A DNA stretch of 64,000 bases from Afipia sp. (lineage in GTDB: Bacteria; Pseudomonadota; Alphaproteobacteria; Rhizobiales; Xanthobacteraceae). The DNA lies in contig JAFKER010000010.1 of the NCBI GenBank assembly GCA_017308595.1, forward strand, positions 62,001-126,000, given 5' to 3'. Below, one piece after another: positions 18,831-26,851 of the stretch (positions are counted from its first letter, which is position 1; every line of letters starts with the position of its first letter). The translations under genes were made by a program, and so were the position numbers. The notes under the pieces were generated by a model. That model did not search any database and was not told where the DNA came from. It saw nothing but the letters and a program-made list of their open reading frames with translations.

Positions 18831-19979
18831 TCAGGAAGCCGCGAGATGCAGGATGTCGTTATAGGTCGCAAACAACATCAGCATCAGCACAAGCGCCAAC
18901 CCGACGCGGAAACCCAGCTCCTGCGAACGCTCGGACAGCGGTTTTCCCCGAACAGCTTCAATCGCATAGAACAAAAGGTGTCCGCCATCGAGAAGCGGCA
19001 CCGGAAACAGATTCAGCAGGCCGATCGAAACCGATAGTACGGCAGCGAGGTGAATCAGGGCTGAAAGTCCGATCGTCGCCACCTGCCCCGATATCTGGGC
19101 GATTCGGATCGGTCCCCCGACCTGATCCGCACTCTCCCGGCCGGTGAAAATTCCGCCGATATAGGCCACGGTGCGGTCAACCACGAACCAGGTTTCCTTC
19201 ACACCGAGCCAAACAGCGGTCGCTGGATTCACAGGTTGGGTGACGGTATCGCCGGGACCCGTGGCACGGGTAATTCCCAGAATTCCGACCCGATGGACGT
19301 TGCCGAAGTTGTCCTTGATCTCGCGCAGCTGCGGCGTTCCGTTGAGTTTTACGACCTCGTCACCACGCTTGACGGTGAACACCAGAGGCACACCAGCCTT
19401 GGTGCTGACGATCCGCTGCATTTCGGTGAAGCTTTCGATCGCATCGCCATTGATGGCGGTTACGATGTCGCCGGATTTGAACCCGGCCGTCGCCGCCGCG
19501 CTGTTTTCCTGAATGGAATCAACGCGCGCAGTCTGGCTGGGTTTGCCGAAAAACGTGAAAAGCGCCGCGAAAATCACGATCGCAAGCAGGAAATTGGCAA
19601 TCGGCCCGGCAGCCACGATGGCAGCGCGCGGTCCGACTTTCTTGTGGTGGAAACTCACCTTGCGCTCATCCGCCGTCATGGTCTGGAGCGTATCGGCGGA
19701 TGGCGTACTGGCCTCGGAATCGTCGCCGAAGAACTTGACGTAGCCGCCCAGCGGAATGGCCGAAACCTTCCAGCGGGTGCCATGGCGGTCGTTGAAGCCG
19801 AACAGTTCGGGCCCGAAGCCAAGCGAGAATGTCAGGACCTTCACCCCGGCCCAGCGGGCAACGAGGAAATGGCCGAGTTCATGAAAGAAGACGACGATGG
19901 TCAGAACAAAGAGGAACGGGATGATGTAGCCGATCAGGCCATGACTCAACGTATTGAAACCACTCAGGAAAAAATCCAC
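18831..19979 (-). CDS. rseP: Site-2 zinc metalloprotease RseP
   Basis: RseP is an inner-membrane protease that cuts anti-sigma factors and leftover signal peptides inside the membrane. The 382-residue protein has the zinc motif HELGH in FFHELGHFLVARWAGVKV (about residue 32), a periplasmic PDZ domain (about residues 125-205, with GFKSGDIVTAINGDAI), and the third metal-ligand motif NLFPVPLLDGGHL near residue 325. The start is a GTG with GAGGGA upstream. One PDZ domain is recognisable, whereas E. coli has two. It lies between dxr and bamA, all leftward. Confidence 0.95.
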   Translation of the reverse strand: MDFFLSGFNTLSHGLIGYIIPFLFVLTIVVFFHELGHFLVARWAGVKVLTFSLGFGPELFGFNDRHGTRWKVSAIPLGGYVKFFGDDSEASTPSADTLQTMTADERKVSFHHKKVGPRAAIVAAGPIANFLLAIVIFAALFTFFGKPSQTARVDSIQENSAAATAGFKSGDIVTAINGDAIESFTEMQRIVSTKAGVPLVFTVKRGDEVVKLNGTPQLREIKDNFGNVHRVGILGITRATGPGDTVTQPVNPATAVWLGVKETWFVVDRTVAYIGGIFTGRESADQVGGPIRIAQISGQVATIGLSALIHLAAVLSVSIGLLNLFPVPLLDGGHLLFYAIEAVRGKPLSERSQELGFRVGLALVLMLMLFATYNDILHLAAS

Positions 19980-20025
19980 GACCCAAATCCCTCACAGCGA
20001 GCCGTCCGGCCCGGTCCCCAACTCT

Positions 20026-21249
20026 CTACGATGCCTTTAAGGCGATTTCTGGCAAGAGGGCGGCCGCACTATTTCGCGCAGCATGGTCAACGGAAATCGC
20101 GTCGTCGGCAGATGACAGCGGCGAGAGATTCCCTGCTCGCACCCAGGCGTTCAAGGTGGCTTCGACAAGCTGCGCGATGCCGCCGAAGCGGACTTTCTGC
20201 GCCACAAAAGCCGCCACCGCGACCTCGTTCGCCGCGTTGTAAACGGTCGTCGCGCCGTTCCCGAGCCGCAGCGCGTCATAGGCAAGACGCAATCCCGGAA
20301 ACCGCTCGTAATCCGGCGCCTCAAACGTCAGCGAGCCGATTTTTGCCAGATCCAGCGCGGCAGCGCGGCCGGCAATCCGGTCCGGCCAACCAAGGCAATG
20401 CGCAATCGGCGTGCGCATATCCGGCGTCCCTAATTGCGCCATTACCGAGCGGTCGGAGAACTCCACCATGCCGTGAACGATGGACTGCGGGTGTACCAGC
20501 ACGTCGATCTCGTCCGGCGCGAGAGCGAACAGATAGGAGGCTTCGATCACCTCGAGCCCCTTGTTCATCATCGATGCGGAATCGATGGTGATCTTCTGGC
20601 CCATGCTCCAGTTCGGATGTTTCAGGGCCTGCGCCAGCGTGGCCTGTGCAATGTCGGCGGCCTTCCAGGTCCGGAACGGGCCGCCGGAGGCTGTGATGAT
20701 GACGCGGACCAATTCTTCGCGATTGCCCGAGGCCAGCGCCTGAAACAGCGCGTTGTGTTCGGAATCTGCCGGCAGAATGCACGCACCTGCCTTCGCCGCA
20801 CGGTCCATGAAGAAGTCGCCCGCGCAGACAAGACATTCCTTGTTGGCGAGCGCGATGGTCGCGCCACGATCGGCTGCCGCAAGCGCTGGCTTCAAACCCG
20901 CCGCGCCGCTCACCGCCGCCATCACCCAGTCTGCCGAACGCTCCGCCGCTTCGACAATGGCGCTCTCGCCTGCGCCGCTGGCGATGTTGGTTCCCGCGAG
21001 GGCATCGCGCAGTTCGCCGAGTTTCGATGCGTCGGCCACAGCAACGAACCGCGCGCCAAATTCCTTCGCGAGCTTGGCGAGGCCTTCGACATTGCTGTTC
21101 GCCGTCAGCGCCTCGACCTGATAGCGCTCGGGCGCCGCCCGCAGCAGATCCATCGTGCTGTCACCGATCGAGCCTGTGGCACCAAGCACCGTGACGGTCC
21201 GCACCGCGGTCTCCGCGGCTTTGTTGTTACGCAACGGAACAGCATTCAT
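20026..21249 (-). CDS. dxr: 1-deoxy-D-xylulose-5-phosphate reductoisomerase
   Basis: Dxr (IspC) makes 2-C-methyl-D-erythritol 4-phosphate, the committed step of the MEP isoprenoid pathway. The 407-residue protein shows the NADPH motif [12 protein letters not shown] near residue 23, the metal-binding [13 protein letters not shown] region and the flexible-loop motif with [21 protein letters not shown] in two parts. It lies directly downstream of cdsA (6 bases) and upstream of rseP, and with uppS in the same cluster it feeds undecaprenyl phosphate synthesis. Confidence 0.97.
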   Translation of the reverse strand: MNAVPLRNNKAAETAVRTVTVLGATGSIGDSTMDLLRAAPERYQVEALTANSNVEGLAKLAKEFGARFVAVADASKLGELRDALAGTNIASGAGESAIVEAAERSADWVMAAVSGAAGLKPALAAADRGATIALANKECLVCAGDFFMDRAAKAGACILPADSEHNALFQALASGNREELVRVIITASGGPFRTWKAADIAQATLAQALKHPNWSMGQKITIDSASMMNKGLEVIEASYLFALAPDEIDVLVHPQSIVHGMVEFSDRSVMAQLGTPDMRTPIAHCLGWPDRIAGRAAALDLAKIGSLTFEAPDYERFPGLRLAYDALRLGNGATTVYNAANEVAVAAFVAQKVRFGGIAQLVEATLNAWVRAGNLSPLSSADDAISVDHAARNSAAALLPEIALKAS

Positions 21250-21255
21250 CTCGTA

Positions 21256-22110
21256 TCACCAAACCATGAACCCGCGGCCGATCCCGTCGAGACCGCCACG
21301 CGTAAAACCTATGAGAGCAGCAACGACAATCGCTGCAACGAAACCGTCGAGCCGATCCAGCAATCCGCCGTGACCGGGAATAATATGGCTCGAATCCTTC
21401 ACGTCGAACCGGCGCTTCACAGCCGACTCGAACAGATCGCCGAGTTGCGACACCACCGACAAAACCGCGCCGAGCAAAAGCAACGGAACCATCCTGCCAA
21501 AACCGAGCAGCGCGAAACCCGCCGCGATCACGAGTGCCAGCACCAGTCCGCCGATCGCACCGGCCCATGTCTTTTTCGGGCTGACGCGCGGCCAGAGTTT
21601 GGGGCCGCCAATACCACGCCCCGCGAAGTAGCCGCCGATGTCGGTGACCCAGACCACCAGCAACACGAACATCAGGCCGATGAACCCAAAGTCCGCATCA
21701 CGCCGGACAAGGATGGTGGCGATCAGCGCGGCCGCCGCATAGACAAGCCCGCTGGCAACCCAGCCGCGTTTGCCTTGCGCCAGCGCCGCAGCAAGCAGAA
21801 CTCCAACACCCACGACCGCCAAAGCAATATCCGCCCGCCCCATCATCAGGCAGATGCCGGACAGCGCGAGCGCCGCTAGTCCTGCCGCAACCGCAAGCCG
21901 GTTGTTCGACAGACCAACGATCATCAGCCATTCGAAATACAACAAAGCGGCCGCCGCAATAACAACGCAGGTCCAGATCCAGCCGCCGATCCAGGCAATC
22001 GCGATGGTCAGCGGCGCAAGCACCAGCGCTGCGACAACACGCATGTAGAGATTGCTCGACCCTTTGGCGCTATCTGGCGTCACTTGCGTGTCCGGGGCCA
22101 CGCCGCTCAC
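21256..22110 (-). CDS. cdsA: Phosphatidate cytidylyltransferase
   Basis: CdsA makes CDP-diacylglycerol from phosphatidic acid and CTP in the inner membrane, the branch point of phospholipid synthesis. The protein has multiple membrane helices and the family signature near the C-terminus, [11 protein letters not shown] followed by [12 protein letters not shown]. The chosen start is a GTG at 22110 whose bases overlap the uppS stop codon (GTGA), giving 284 residues; the frame is open to 22260 but that part overlaps uppS and is not CdsA-like. Confidence 0.95.
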   Translation of the reverse strand: MSGVAPDTQVTPDSAKGSSNLYMRVVAALVLAPLTIAIAWIGGWIWTCVVIAAAALLYFEWLMIVGLSNNRLAVAAGLAALALSGICLMMGRADIALAVVGVGVLLAAALAQGKRGWVASGLVYAAAALIATILVRRDADFGFIGLMFVLLVVWVTDIGGYFAGRGIGGPKLWPRVSPKKTWAGAIGGLVLALVIAAGFALLGFGRMVPLLLLGAVLSVVSQLGDLFESAVKRRFDVKDSSHIIPGHGGLLDRLDGFVAAIVVAALIGFTRGGLDGIGRGFMVW

Positions 22111-22877
22111 GACCCGGTCTTCGCGACGGTCTTGGCGACAAGGCCGCCAAAACGCCGCTCGCGAGTCGCGTATTCGGCAATCGCGCCTTCGAGCGCGGCC
22201 TTGTCGAAGTCCGGCCAGTGAATCGGCACGAACACCAGTTCGCTGTAGGCGGCCTGCCACATCAGGAAATTCGACAGACGCTGCTCGCCGCTGGTGCGGA
22301 TGATCAGATCAGGATCGGGAATGCCCGACGTATCGAGATGAGCGCCAAGCACGTCAGGCGTGATCGTCGCCGGATCGCGCTTGCCGTCCGCGACTTCGCG
22401 CGCGAGACGCTGCGCAGCATTCGCGATTTCCTGACGTGAACCATAGTTGAAGGCAACGACGAGAGTCAGCCGCGTGTTGTTCCGCGTCAGGTCTTCGGCT
22501 TCCATCAGAAGCGAGCAAATATCGGACTCCAGTCCCTCACGCTCGCCGATCACACGGACGCGCACGCCGTCGGCATGCAGCGTCGCAAGGTCATTGCGGA
22601 TGAACCGGCGCAATAACCCGAACAGATCGCCGATCTCGCTGGCAGGACGCGACCAGTTCTCCGAACTGAACGAGAAGATCGTCAGATAGGAAATTCCGAG
22701 TTCGTGCGAAGCCCGCACCACCTTGCGCAATGCTTCGACGCCGCGGCGGTGACCTTCCGCGCGCGGCAGGCCCCTCGCCGCCGCCCAGCGTCCATTGCCA
22801 TCCATAATGATCGCGACATGCCGAGGCGCGTCGGCACGATCCGATCCTTCTGGCTTTGGCATGACGCCGTTCGACAT
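22107..22877 (-). CDS. uppS: Undecaprenyl diphosphate synthase (cis-prenyltransferase)
   Basis: UppS builds the C55 isoprenoid carrier used for peptidoglycan and O-antigen. The 256-residue protein has the catalytic signature [13 protein letters not shown] (Asp near residue 27), [10 protein letters not shown] and, near the C-terminus, the substrate region [15 protein letters not shown] with PHWPDF-like [10 protein letters not shown]. It lies 9 bases downstream of frr and overlaps cdsA. Confidence 0.97.
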   Translation of the reverse strand: MSNGVMPKPEGSDRADAPRHVAIIMDGNGRWAAARGLPRAEGHRRGVEALRKVVRASHELGISYLTIFSFSSENWSRPASEIGDLFGLLRRFIRNDLATLHADGVRVRVIGEREGLESDICSLLMEAEDLTRNNTRLTLVVAFNYGSRQEIANAAQRLAREVADGKRDPATITPDVLGAHLDTSGIPDPDLIIRTSGEQRLSNFLMWQAAYSELVFVPIHWPDFDKAALEGAIAEYATRERRFGGLVAKTVAKTGS

Positions 22878-22886
22878 TGCGATCCC

Positions 22887-23450
22887 TTAGACGGTGAGGA
22901 TTTCTTTTTCCTTGGTCGCGAGCGCCTTGTCGACATCGGCGATAGCGGCATCTGTCGCCTTCTGAACGTCGTTCGACAAACGCTTCTCGTCGTCTTCCGA
23001 AATCTGATGATCCTTTTCCGACTTCTTCAGCACATCGAGGCCGTCGCGGCGAACGTGACGGATGGCGACCTTGGCAGCTTCGGCATATTTATGCGCGACC
23101 TTGACCAGTTCCTTGCGGCGCTCTTCGTTGAGTTCGGGAATGCGCAAGCGGATCACCTGACCTTCGGTTGCAGGCGAAAGACCGAGGTTGGAATTGACGA
23201 TCGCGGTTTCGACCGCCTTCACCATCGACTTGTCCCAGACCTGCACCGACAACATGCGCGGTTCCGGCACGCTGACCGTTGCCACCTGATTGAGCGGCAT
23301 GTGGCTGCCATAGGCCTCAACCTGTACCGGCTCGACCATGGATATCGCGGCGCGCCCGGTGCGCAATCCGCCCAGTTCGTGCTTGAGCGCCGTCAGCGCG
23401 CCTTCCATCCGGCGCTTGAGATCGTTGATGTCGAAATTCCCGGCGGCCAT
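22887..23450 (-). CDS. frr: Ribosome recycling factor
   Basis: RRF splits post-termination ribosomes together with EF-G. The 187-residue length fits the family; the conserved stretch [21 protein letters not shown] is near residue 28 and the C-terminal helix ends in KEILTV. The start at 23450 is preceded by AAAGGAG nine bases upstream; the longer frame to 23498 is not supported. It sits between pyrH and uppS as in most proteobacteria. Confidence 0.97.
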   Translation of the reverse strand: MAAGNFDINDLKRRMEGALTALKHELGGLRTGRAAISMVEPVQVEAYGSHMPLNQVATVSVPEPRMLSVQVWDKSMVKAVETAIVNSNLGLSPATEGQVIRLRIPELNEERRKELVKVAHKYAEAAKVAIRHVRRDGLDVLKKSEKDHQISEDDEKRLSNDVQKATDAAIADVDKALATKEKEILTV

Positions 23451-23548
23451 GCGATGGTACTCCTTTAGGTCTCGCGCGGCGCAAACTCCCGGCCGCATCG
23501 CGTATCTTATTGTTAAAGCTCTTATTTTCGGCTTCGCGCTATCGTTCG

Positions 23549-24265
23549 TCAGCCAGAAACAATCGTACTCTTGCCCTTGCCGGTCAGCACGGCACCGATC
23601 GAACCCGGCTCCGCAATGGAGAACACGATGATAGGCAACGAGGTCTCGCGAGCAAGCGCGAAGGCGGTCGCGTCCATCACCTTATAGCCACCTTCCACTG
23701 CCTGCGAATGGCTCAGCCGTTCAAACCGCGTGGCCGTTTTATCCTTCTTCGGATCGGCGCTGTAGACGCCGTCCACATTGGTCGCCTTGAGGACGGCCTG
23801 CGCGCCGATTTCGGCAGCGCGCAGCACCGCCGTCGTATCGGTGGTGAAATACGGATTGCCGGTGCCGCCGGCGAGCACCACGATGCGGCCTTCGGCGAGA
23901 TAGCGATGCGCGGCGCTGCGGGTGAACAGTTCGCAGACCTGCGGCATGACGAACGCAGAGAGCAGGCGAGCCGACTGGCCCTTACGCTCCAGCGCCGATT
24001 CCAGCGCGAGGCAGTTCATAATGGTGGCGAGCATGCCCATGGTGTCGCCGGTGGTGCGGGATACGCCGCGCGACGAGACTTCGACACCTCGGAAGATGTT
24101 GCCGCCGCCGACGACGACGGCAATCTCGACGCCGAGTTCGCGCGCCTTGATCAGGTCGCTCGCGATCCGGTCGATGGTGGGCTGGTGGATACCGAAAGAC
24201 TGGTCCCCGGCGAGAAACTCGCCGGACACCTTGACTACGACACGCCGATAGGACGGTTCAGCCAT
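23549..24265 (-). CDS. pyrH: UMP kinase
   Basis: PyrH phosphorylates UMP to UDP. It is an amino-acid-kinase-fold protein with [18 protein letters not shown] near the N-terminus, [10 protein letters not shown] (nucleotide-binding glycine loop), [14 protein letters not shown], and the [17 protein letters not shown] segment. From the ATG at 24265 it has 238 residues; a GTG at 24277 in frame would add four. It is followed by frr and preceded by the twin palindromic repeats that separate it from tsf. Confidence 0.97.
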   Translation of the reverse strand: MAEPSYRRVVVKVSGEFLAGDQSFGIHQPTIDRIASDLIKARELGVEIAVVVGGGNIFRGVEVSSRGVSRTTGDTMGMLATIMNCLALESALERKGQSARLLSAFVMPQVCELFTRSAAHRYLAEGRIVVLAGGTGNPYFTTDTTAVLRAAEIGAQAVLKATNVDGVYSADPKKDKTATRFERLSHSQAVEGGYKVMDATAFALARETSLPIIVFSIAEPGSIGAVLTGKGKSTIVSG

Positions 24266-24337
24266 ACGATCGCTCACTCTTTCGAACTGGCGCTGTGCCG
24301 GGCAAACATCCTCGCCCGGTGCGTCCAGAGTTCCGCT

Positions 24338-24410
24338 TAGTGTCCCGATCCGAAGTTCGCCTGACCTCGCAGCACGCTCTCTAGCGAACTTCGGAATCGA
24401 AAGGACACTA
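24338..24410. repeat. Palindromic repeat element 1 between tsf and pyrH
   Basis: A long imperfect inverted repeat. The left arm begins TAGTGTCC (24338) and runs through CCGAAGTTCGC (ending 24360); the right arm begins GCGAACTTCGG (24384) and ends GGACACTA (24410). The arms pair over about 23 bases with a few inserted bases, around a 23-base loop. The ends TAGTGT/ACACTA are shared with the neighbouring element. It is not part of any gene and resembles dispersed intergenic palindromes of this family of bacteria. Confidence 0.8.
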
Positions 24411-24423
24411 GGAAACTATAATT

Positions 24424-24500
24424 CTAGTGTGGTTTTGGCGCGCAAGTCCGCAAACGAGTGCGCCGCAGAAATAATGCGGACTTGCGAGCCACCACACTAG
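24424..24500. repeat. Palindromic repeat element 2 between tsf and pyrH
   Basis: A second inverted repeat 13 bases after the first. The left arm runs from CTAGTGTGG (24424) to GCGCAAGTCCGCA (24452); the right arm runs from TGCGGACTTGCG (24475) to CCACACTAG (24500). The terminal CTAGTGTGG/CCACACTAG and the inner 12-base stem are perfect, with an uneven bulge between. The internal sequence differs from element 1, so these are two related but distinct units. Confidence 0.82.
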
Positions 24501-24512
24501 TGCGTCGTGCCG

Positions 24513-25436
24513 TTACCCCTGACCTGCAGCGGCAGCGACTTCAGCAGCGAAATCGGATTCCTGCTTTTCGATTCCCTCGCCGAGAGCATAGCGCACAAAG
24601 CCGGTCACCTTGATAGGCGCGCCGACCTTACCCTCAGCATCCTTCACGGCCTGCGCCACGGTCTTGGCGTTGTCGTGAATGAAAGCCTGCTCCAGCAGGG
24701 TCACTTCCTTGTAGTAGGTCTTCAATCCTGATTCGACGATCTTGGCGATCATCGCGTCCGGCTTGCCCTGCTGGCGATACTTGTCGGCCATCACGTCCTT
24801 TTCGCGGGCAACCACAGCCGGATCGAGGCCGGCGGCGTCGAGCGCCTGCGGATTGGTCGCTGCAACGTGCATCGCGATCTGGCGGCCGAGGGCAGCCAGT
24901 TCGTCCTTCGAGCCGGTCGATTCGAGCGCGACCAGCACGCCCATCTTGCCGAGGCCGTCGAACACGGCATTGTGGATATAGCTCGCCACCACGCCATTGC
25001 TGACCGACAGTTCAGCCGCGCGGCGCAGGGTCATGTTCTCGCCGATGGTCGCGATCGCGTCGGCGATCGCGCGCTCGACGGTGATGTCACCGACCTTGGC
25101 GGCCTTGATCTTCTCGACGTCGGTGCCGGTCTTGAGCGCGACCTGGCCGACCAACTTGACCAGACCCTGGAACTGGTCGTTGCGCGCCACGAAGTCGGTC
25201 TCGGAGTTGACCTCGACGACGACGCCTTTCGTGCCTTCGGTGATTGCAGCAATCAGACCTTCAGCCGCAACACGGCCGGCCTTCTTGGCAGCCTTCGACA
25301 GGCCCTTCTTGCGCAGCCAGTCGATGGCCGCTTCCATGTCGCCGTTGGTCTCGTTGAGCGCCTGCTTGCAATCCATCATGCCTACGCCGGTCTTCTCGCG
25401 CAGATCCTTGACCATCGCTGCTGTGATCGCTGTCAT
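24513..25436 (-). CDS. tsf: Translation elongation factor Ts
   Basis: EF-Ts recycles EF-Tu-GDP. The 307-residue protein begins with the UBA-like domain [17 protein letters not shown] followed by [13 protein letters not shown], and has the core motif [13 protein letters not shown] near residue 78 and the C-terminal subdomain. The start at 25436 is supported by AAAGGA nine bases upstream; the open frame to 25490 is not needed. It follows rpsB by 187 bases, the standard rpsB-tsf pair. Confidence 0.97.
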   Translation of the reverse strand: MTAITAAMVKDLREKTGVGMMDCKQALNETNGDMEAAIDWLRKKGLSKAAKKAGRVAAEGLIAAITEGTKGVVVEVNSETDFVARNDQFQGLVKLVGQVALKTGTDVEKIKAAKVGDITVERAIADAIATIGENMTLRRAAELSVSNGVVASYIHNAVFDGLGKMGVLVALESTGSKDELAALGRQIAMHVAATNPQALDAAGLDPAVVAREKDVMADKYRQQGKPDAMIAKIVESGLKTYYKEVTLLEQAFIHDNAKTVAQAVKDAEGKVGAPIKVTGFVRYALGEGIEKQESDFAAEVAAAAGQG

Positions 25437-25623
25437 CGTGGAGTGTCCTTTGCCTGTGCGGGCCGCGCGGCGCAGCGTAGATGCTGGCAAGCCGAAGTCG
25501 ACGCGCAGGTTCTACATATGGGTAAAGCGTCGTGTGATCGCAAAGACGGCCTTCGCCTGGGGCGAATCCGTGCCGTCGTGGATATCGCGGCCGGATGACC
25601 CGGCCGCGACAAACGCGTGAGGC

Positions 25624-26616
25624 TTATTCCGCTTCCGCGGTCAGCGCCTTGGACTGGGCGACCCAGCCATCGGCGCGTGCCGGAAGACCGACTTCTTCGC
25701 CGATCTTGTGAGCGGTGTCGTGATCGAGTTCGGCGAGCTGCCAGTAGTGGAAGATGCCGAGGTCGTTGAACTTCTTCTCGATCGCCCCCGAAACGCCGGT
25801 GAGCTTCTTGAGGTCGTCGGCAACGCCGCGCGGGCCGGCAAGGCCCTGGAAGCCCTCGGACTTTGGAGCAACGACTTCAGCAGCCGGGTTCGCCATGGCG
25901 CCGATGTCGATGCCGGCGCCGCCCTGAGCGCGCGAAATGCCGTCGATCACAGCGCGTGCGACGAGGTCGCAATACAGCGAGATCGCACGGCCGGCGTCGT
26001 CGTTGCCGGGAACGACATACGAGATGCCCTTCGGATCGCAGTTGGTATCGACGATCGCAGCCACCGGAATGTTCAGGCGGTTGGCTTCTGCAATCGCGAT
26101 GTCTTCCTTGTTGGTGTCGATCACGAAGATCAGATCGGGCAGACCGCCCATGTCCTTGATGCCGCCGAGCGAGCGGTCGAGCTTGTCGCGCTCGCGCGTG
26201 AGCGTCAGGCGCTCCTTCTTCGTGTACTGAGCGCCCTCACCCGAGCCGAGCATCTCGTCTAGCTGACGCAGACGCTTGATCGAGCCGGACACCGTCTTCC
26301 AGTTGGTCAGCGTACCGCCGAGCCAGCGCGAATTGACGAAGTACTGAGCCGAACGCTTTGCAGCTTCGGCCACACCGTCTTGAGCCTGACGCTTGGTGCC
26401 GACGAACAGCACGCGGCCACCCTTGGCCACGGTGTCGCTGACAGCCTGCAGCGCGCGATGAAGCATCGGCACGGTCTGCGCGAGGTCAATGATGTGAATG
26501 TTGTTGCGGGCACCGAAAATGTAGTCCGCCATCTTCGGATTCCAGCGGTGAGACTGGTGACCAAAGTGAACGCCAGCTTCCAAAAGCTGACGCATAGAAA
26601 ATTCAGGAAGCGCCAT
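25624..26616 (-). CDS. rpsB: 30S ribosomal protein S2
   Basis: S2 is a small-subunit protein needed for S1 binding. The 330-residue form begins [20 protein letters not shown] and has the family stretches [21 protein letters not shown] and [13 protein letters not shown]. Compared with the 241-residue E. coli protein it has a C-terminal extension of about 85 residues with a helix-hairpin-helix-like segment ([20 protein letters not shown]), usual in Rhizobiales. The start at 26616 has CGGAG upstream and lies about 135 bases after a good promoter. Confidence 0.97.
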   Translation of the reverse strand: MALPEFSMRQLLEAGVHFGHQSHRWNPKMADYIFGARNNIHIIDLAQTVPMLHRALQAVSDTVAKGGRVLFVGTKRQAQDGVAEAAKRSAQYFVNSRWLGGTLTNWKTVSGSIKRLRQLDEMLGSGEGAQYTKKERLTLTRERDKLDRSLGGIKDMGGLPDLIFVIDTNKEDIAIAEANRLNIPVAAIVDTNCDPKGISYVVPGNDDAGRAISLYCDLVARAVIDGISRAQGGAGIDIGAMANPAAEVVAPKSEGFQGLAGPRGVADDLKKLTGVSGAIEKKFNDLGIFHYWQLAELDHDTAHKIGEEVGLPARADGWVAQSKALTAEAE

Positions 26617-26757
26617 AGTGATATTCTCCGGTTGGTTCCTCCGGAAGCGTGTGAGCAATACAGACCGACAAAACAGATGCCTGAAAAGGCAAACACTTTG
26701 CGGCCCGGTTGCCACCGGACGGCCTTTAACAGCCATGCTTCCGTGTGAGATGCGCGG

Positions 26758-26786
26758 CTTATACCCACGCGACCGTGGTTAAGCAA
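26758..26786 (-). promoter_or_regulatory. Sigma-70-type promoter of rpsB-tsf with a long 5' leader
   Basis: On the minus strand TTGCTT (26786-26781) and TATAAG (26763-26758) are separated by exactly 17 bases, a near-consensus housekeeping promoter. Transcription would start near 26751 and leave a leader of about 135 bases before the rpsB start, containing GC-rich complementary segments such as GGCCGTCCGG near GCAACCGGGCCGC. Many bacterial S2 leaders are bound by S2 for autoregulation; whether this one is cannot be seen. Confidence 0.65.
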
Positions 26787-26810
26787 GCAAATCCAGCCAC
26801 TTTTACGGCA

Positions 26811-26839
26811 AAGCCCCGCCGATCGGCGGGGCTTGTTTT
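26811..26839. terminator. Palindromic terminator-like hairpin after the caspase-like gene
   Basis: AAGCCCCGCC-GATC-GGCGGGGCTT forms a perfect 10-base stem. Read rightward it is followed by GTTTTG and read leftward by TGCCGT, so the T-tracts are weak both ways. Its place 13 bases after the end of the leftward caspase-like gene suggests it stops that transcript before the rpsB promoter. Confidence 0.6.
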
Positions 26840-26851
26840 GTCTGCCCTACC

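Noticed and set aside
22111-22260. N-terminal extension of CdsA up to 22260
   Set aside because: It lies wholly within uppS, has arginine-rich shadow composition, and the GTG at 22110 overlapping the uppS stop is a natural coupled start.
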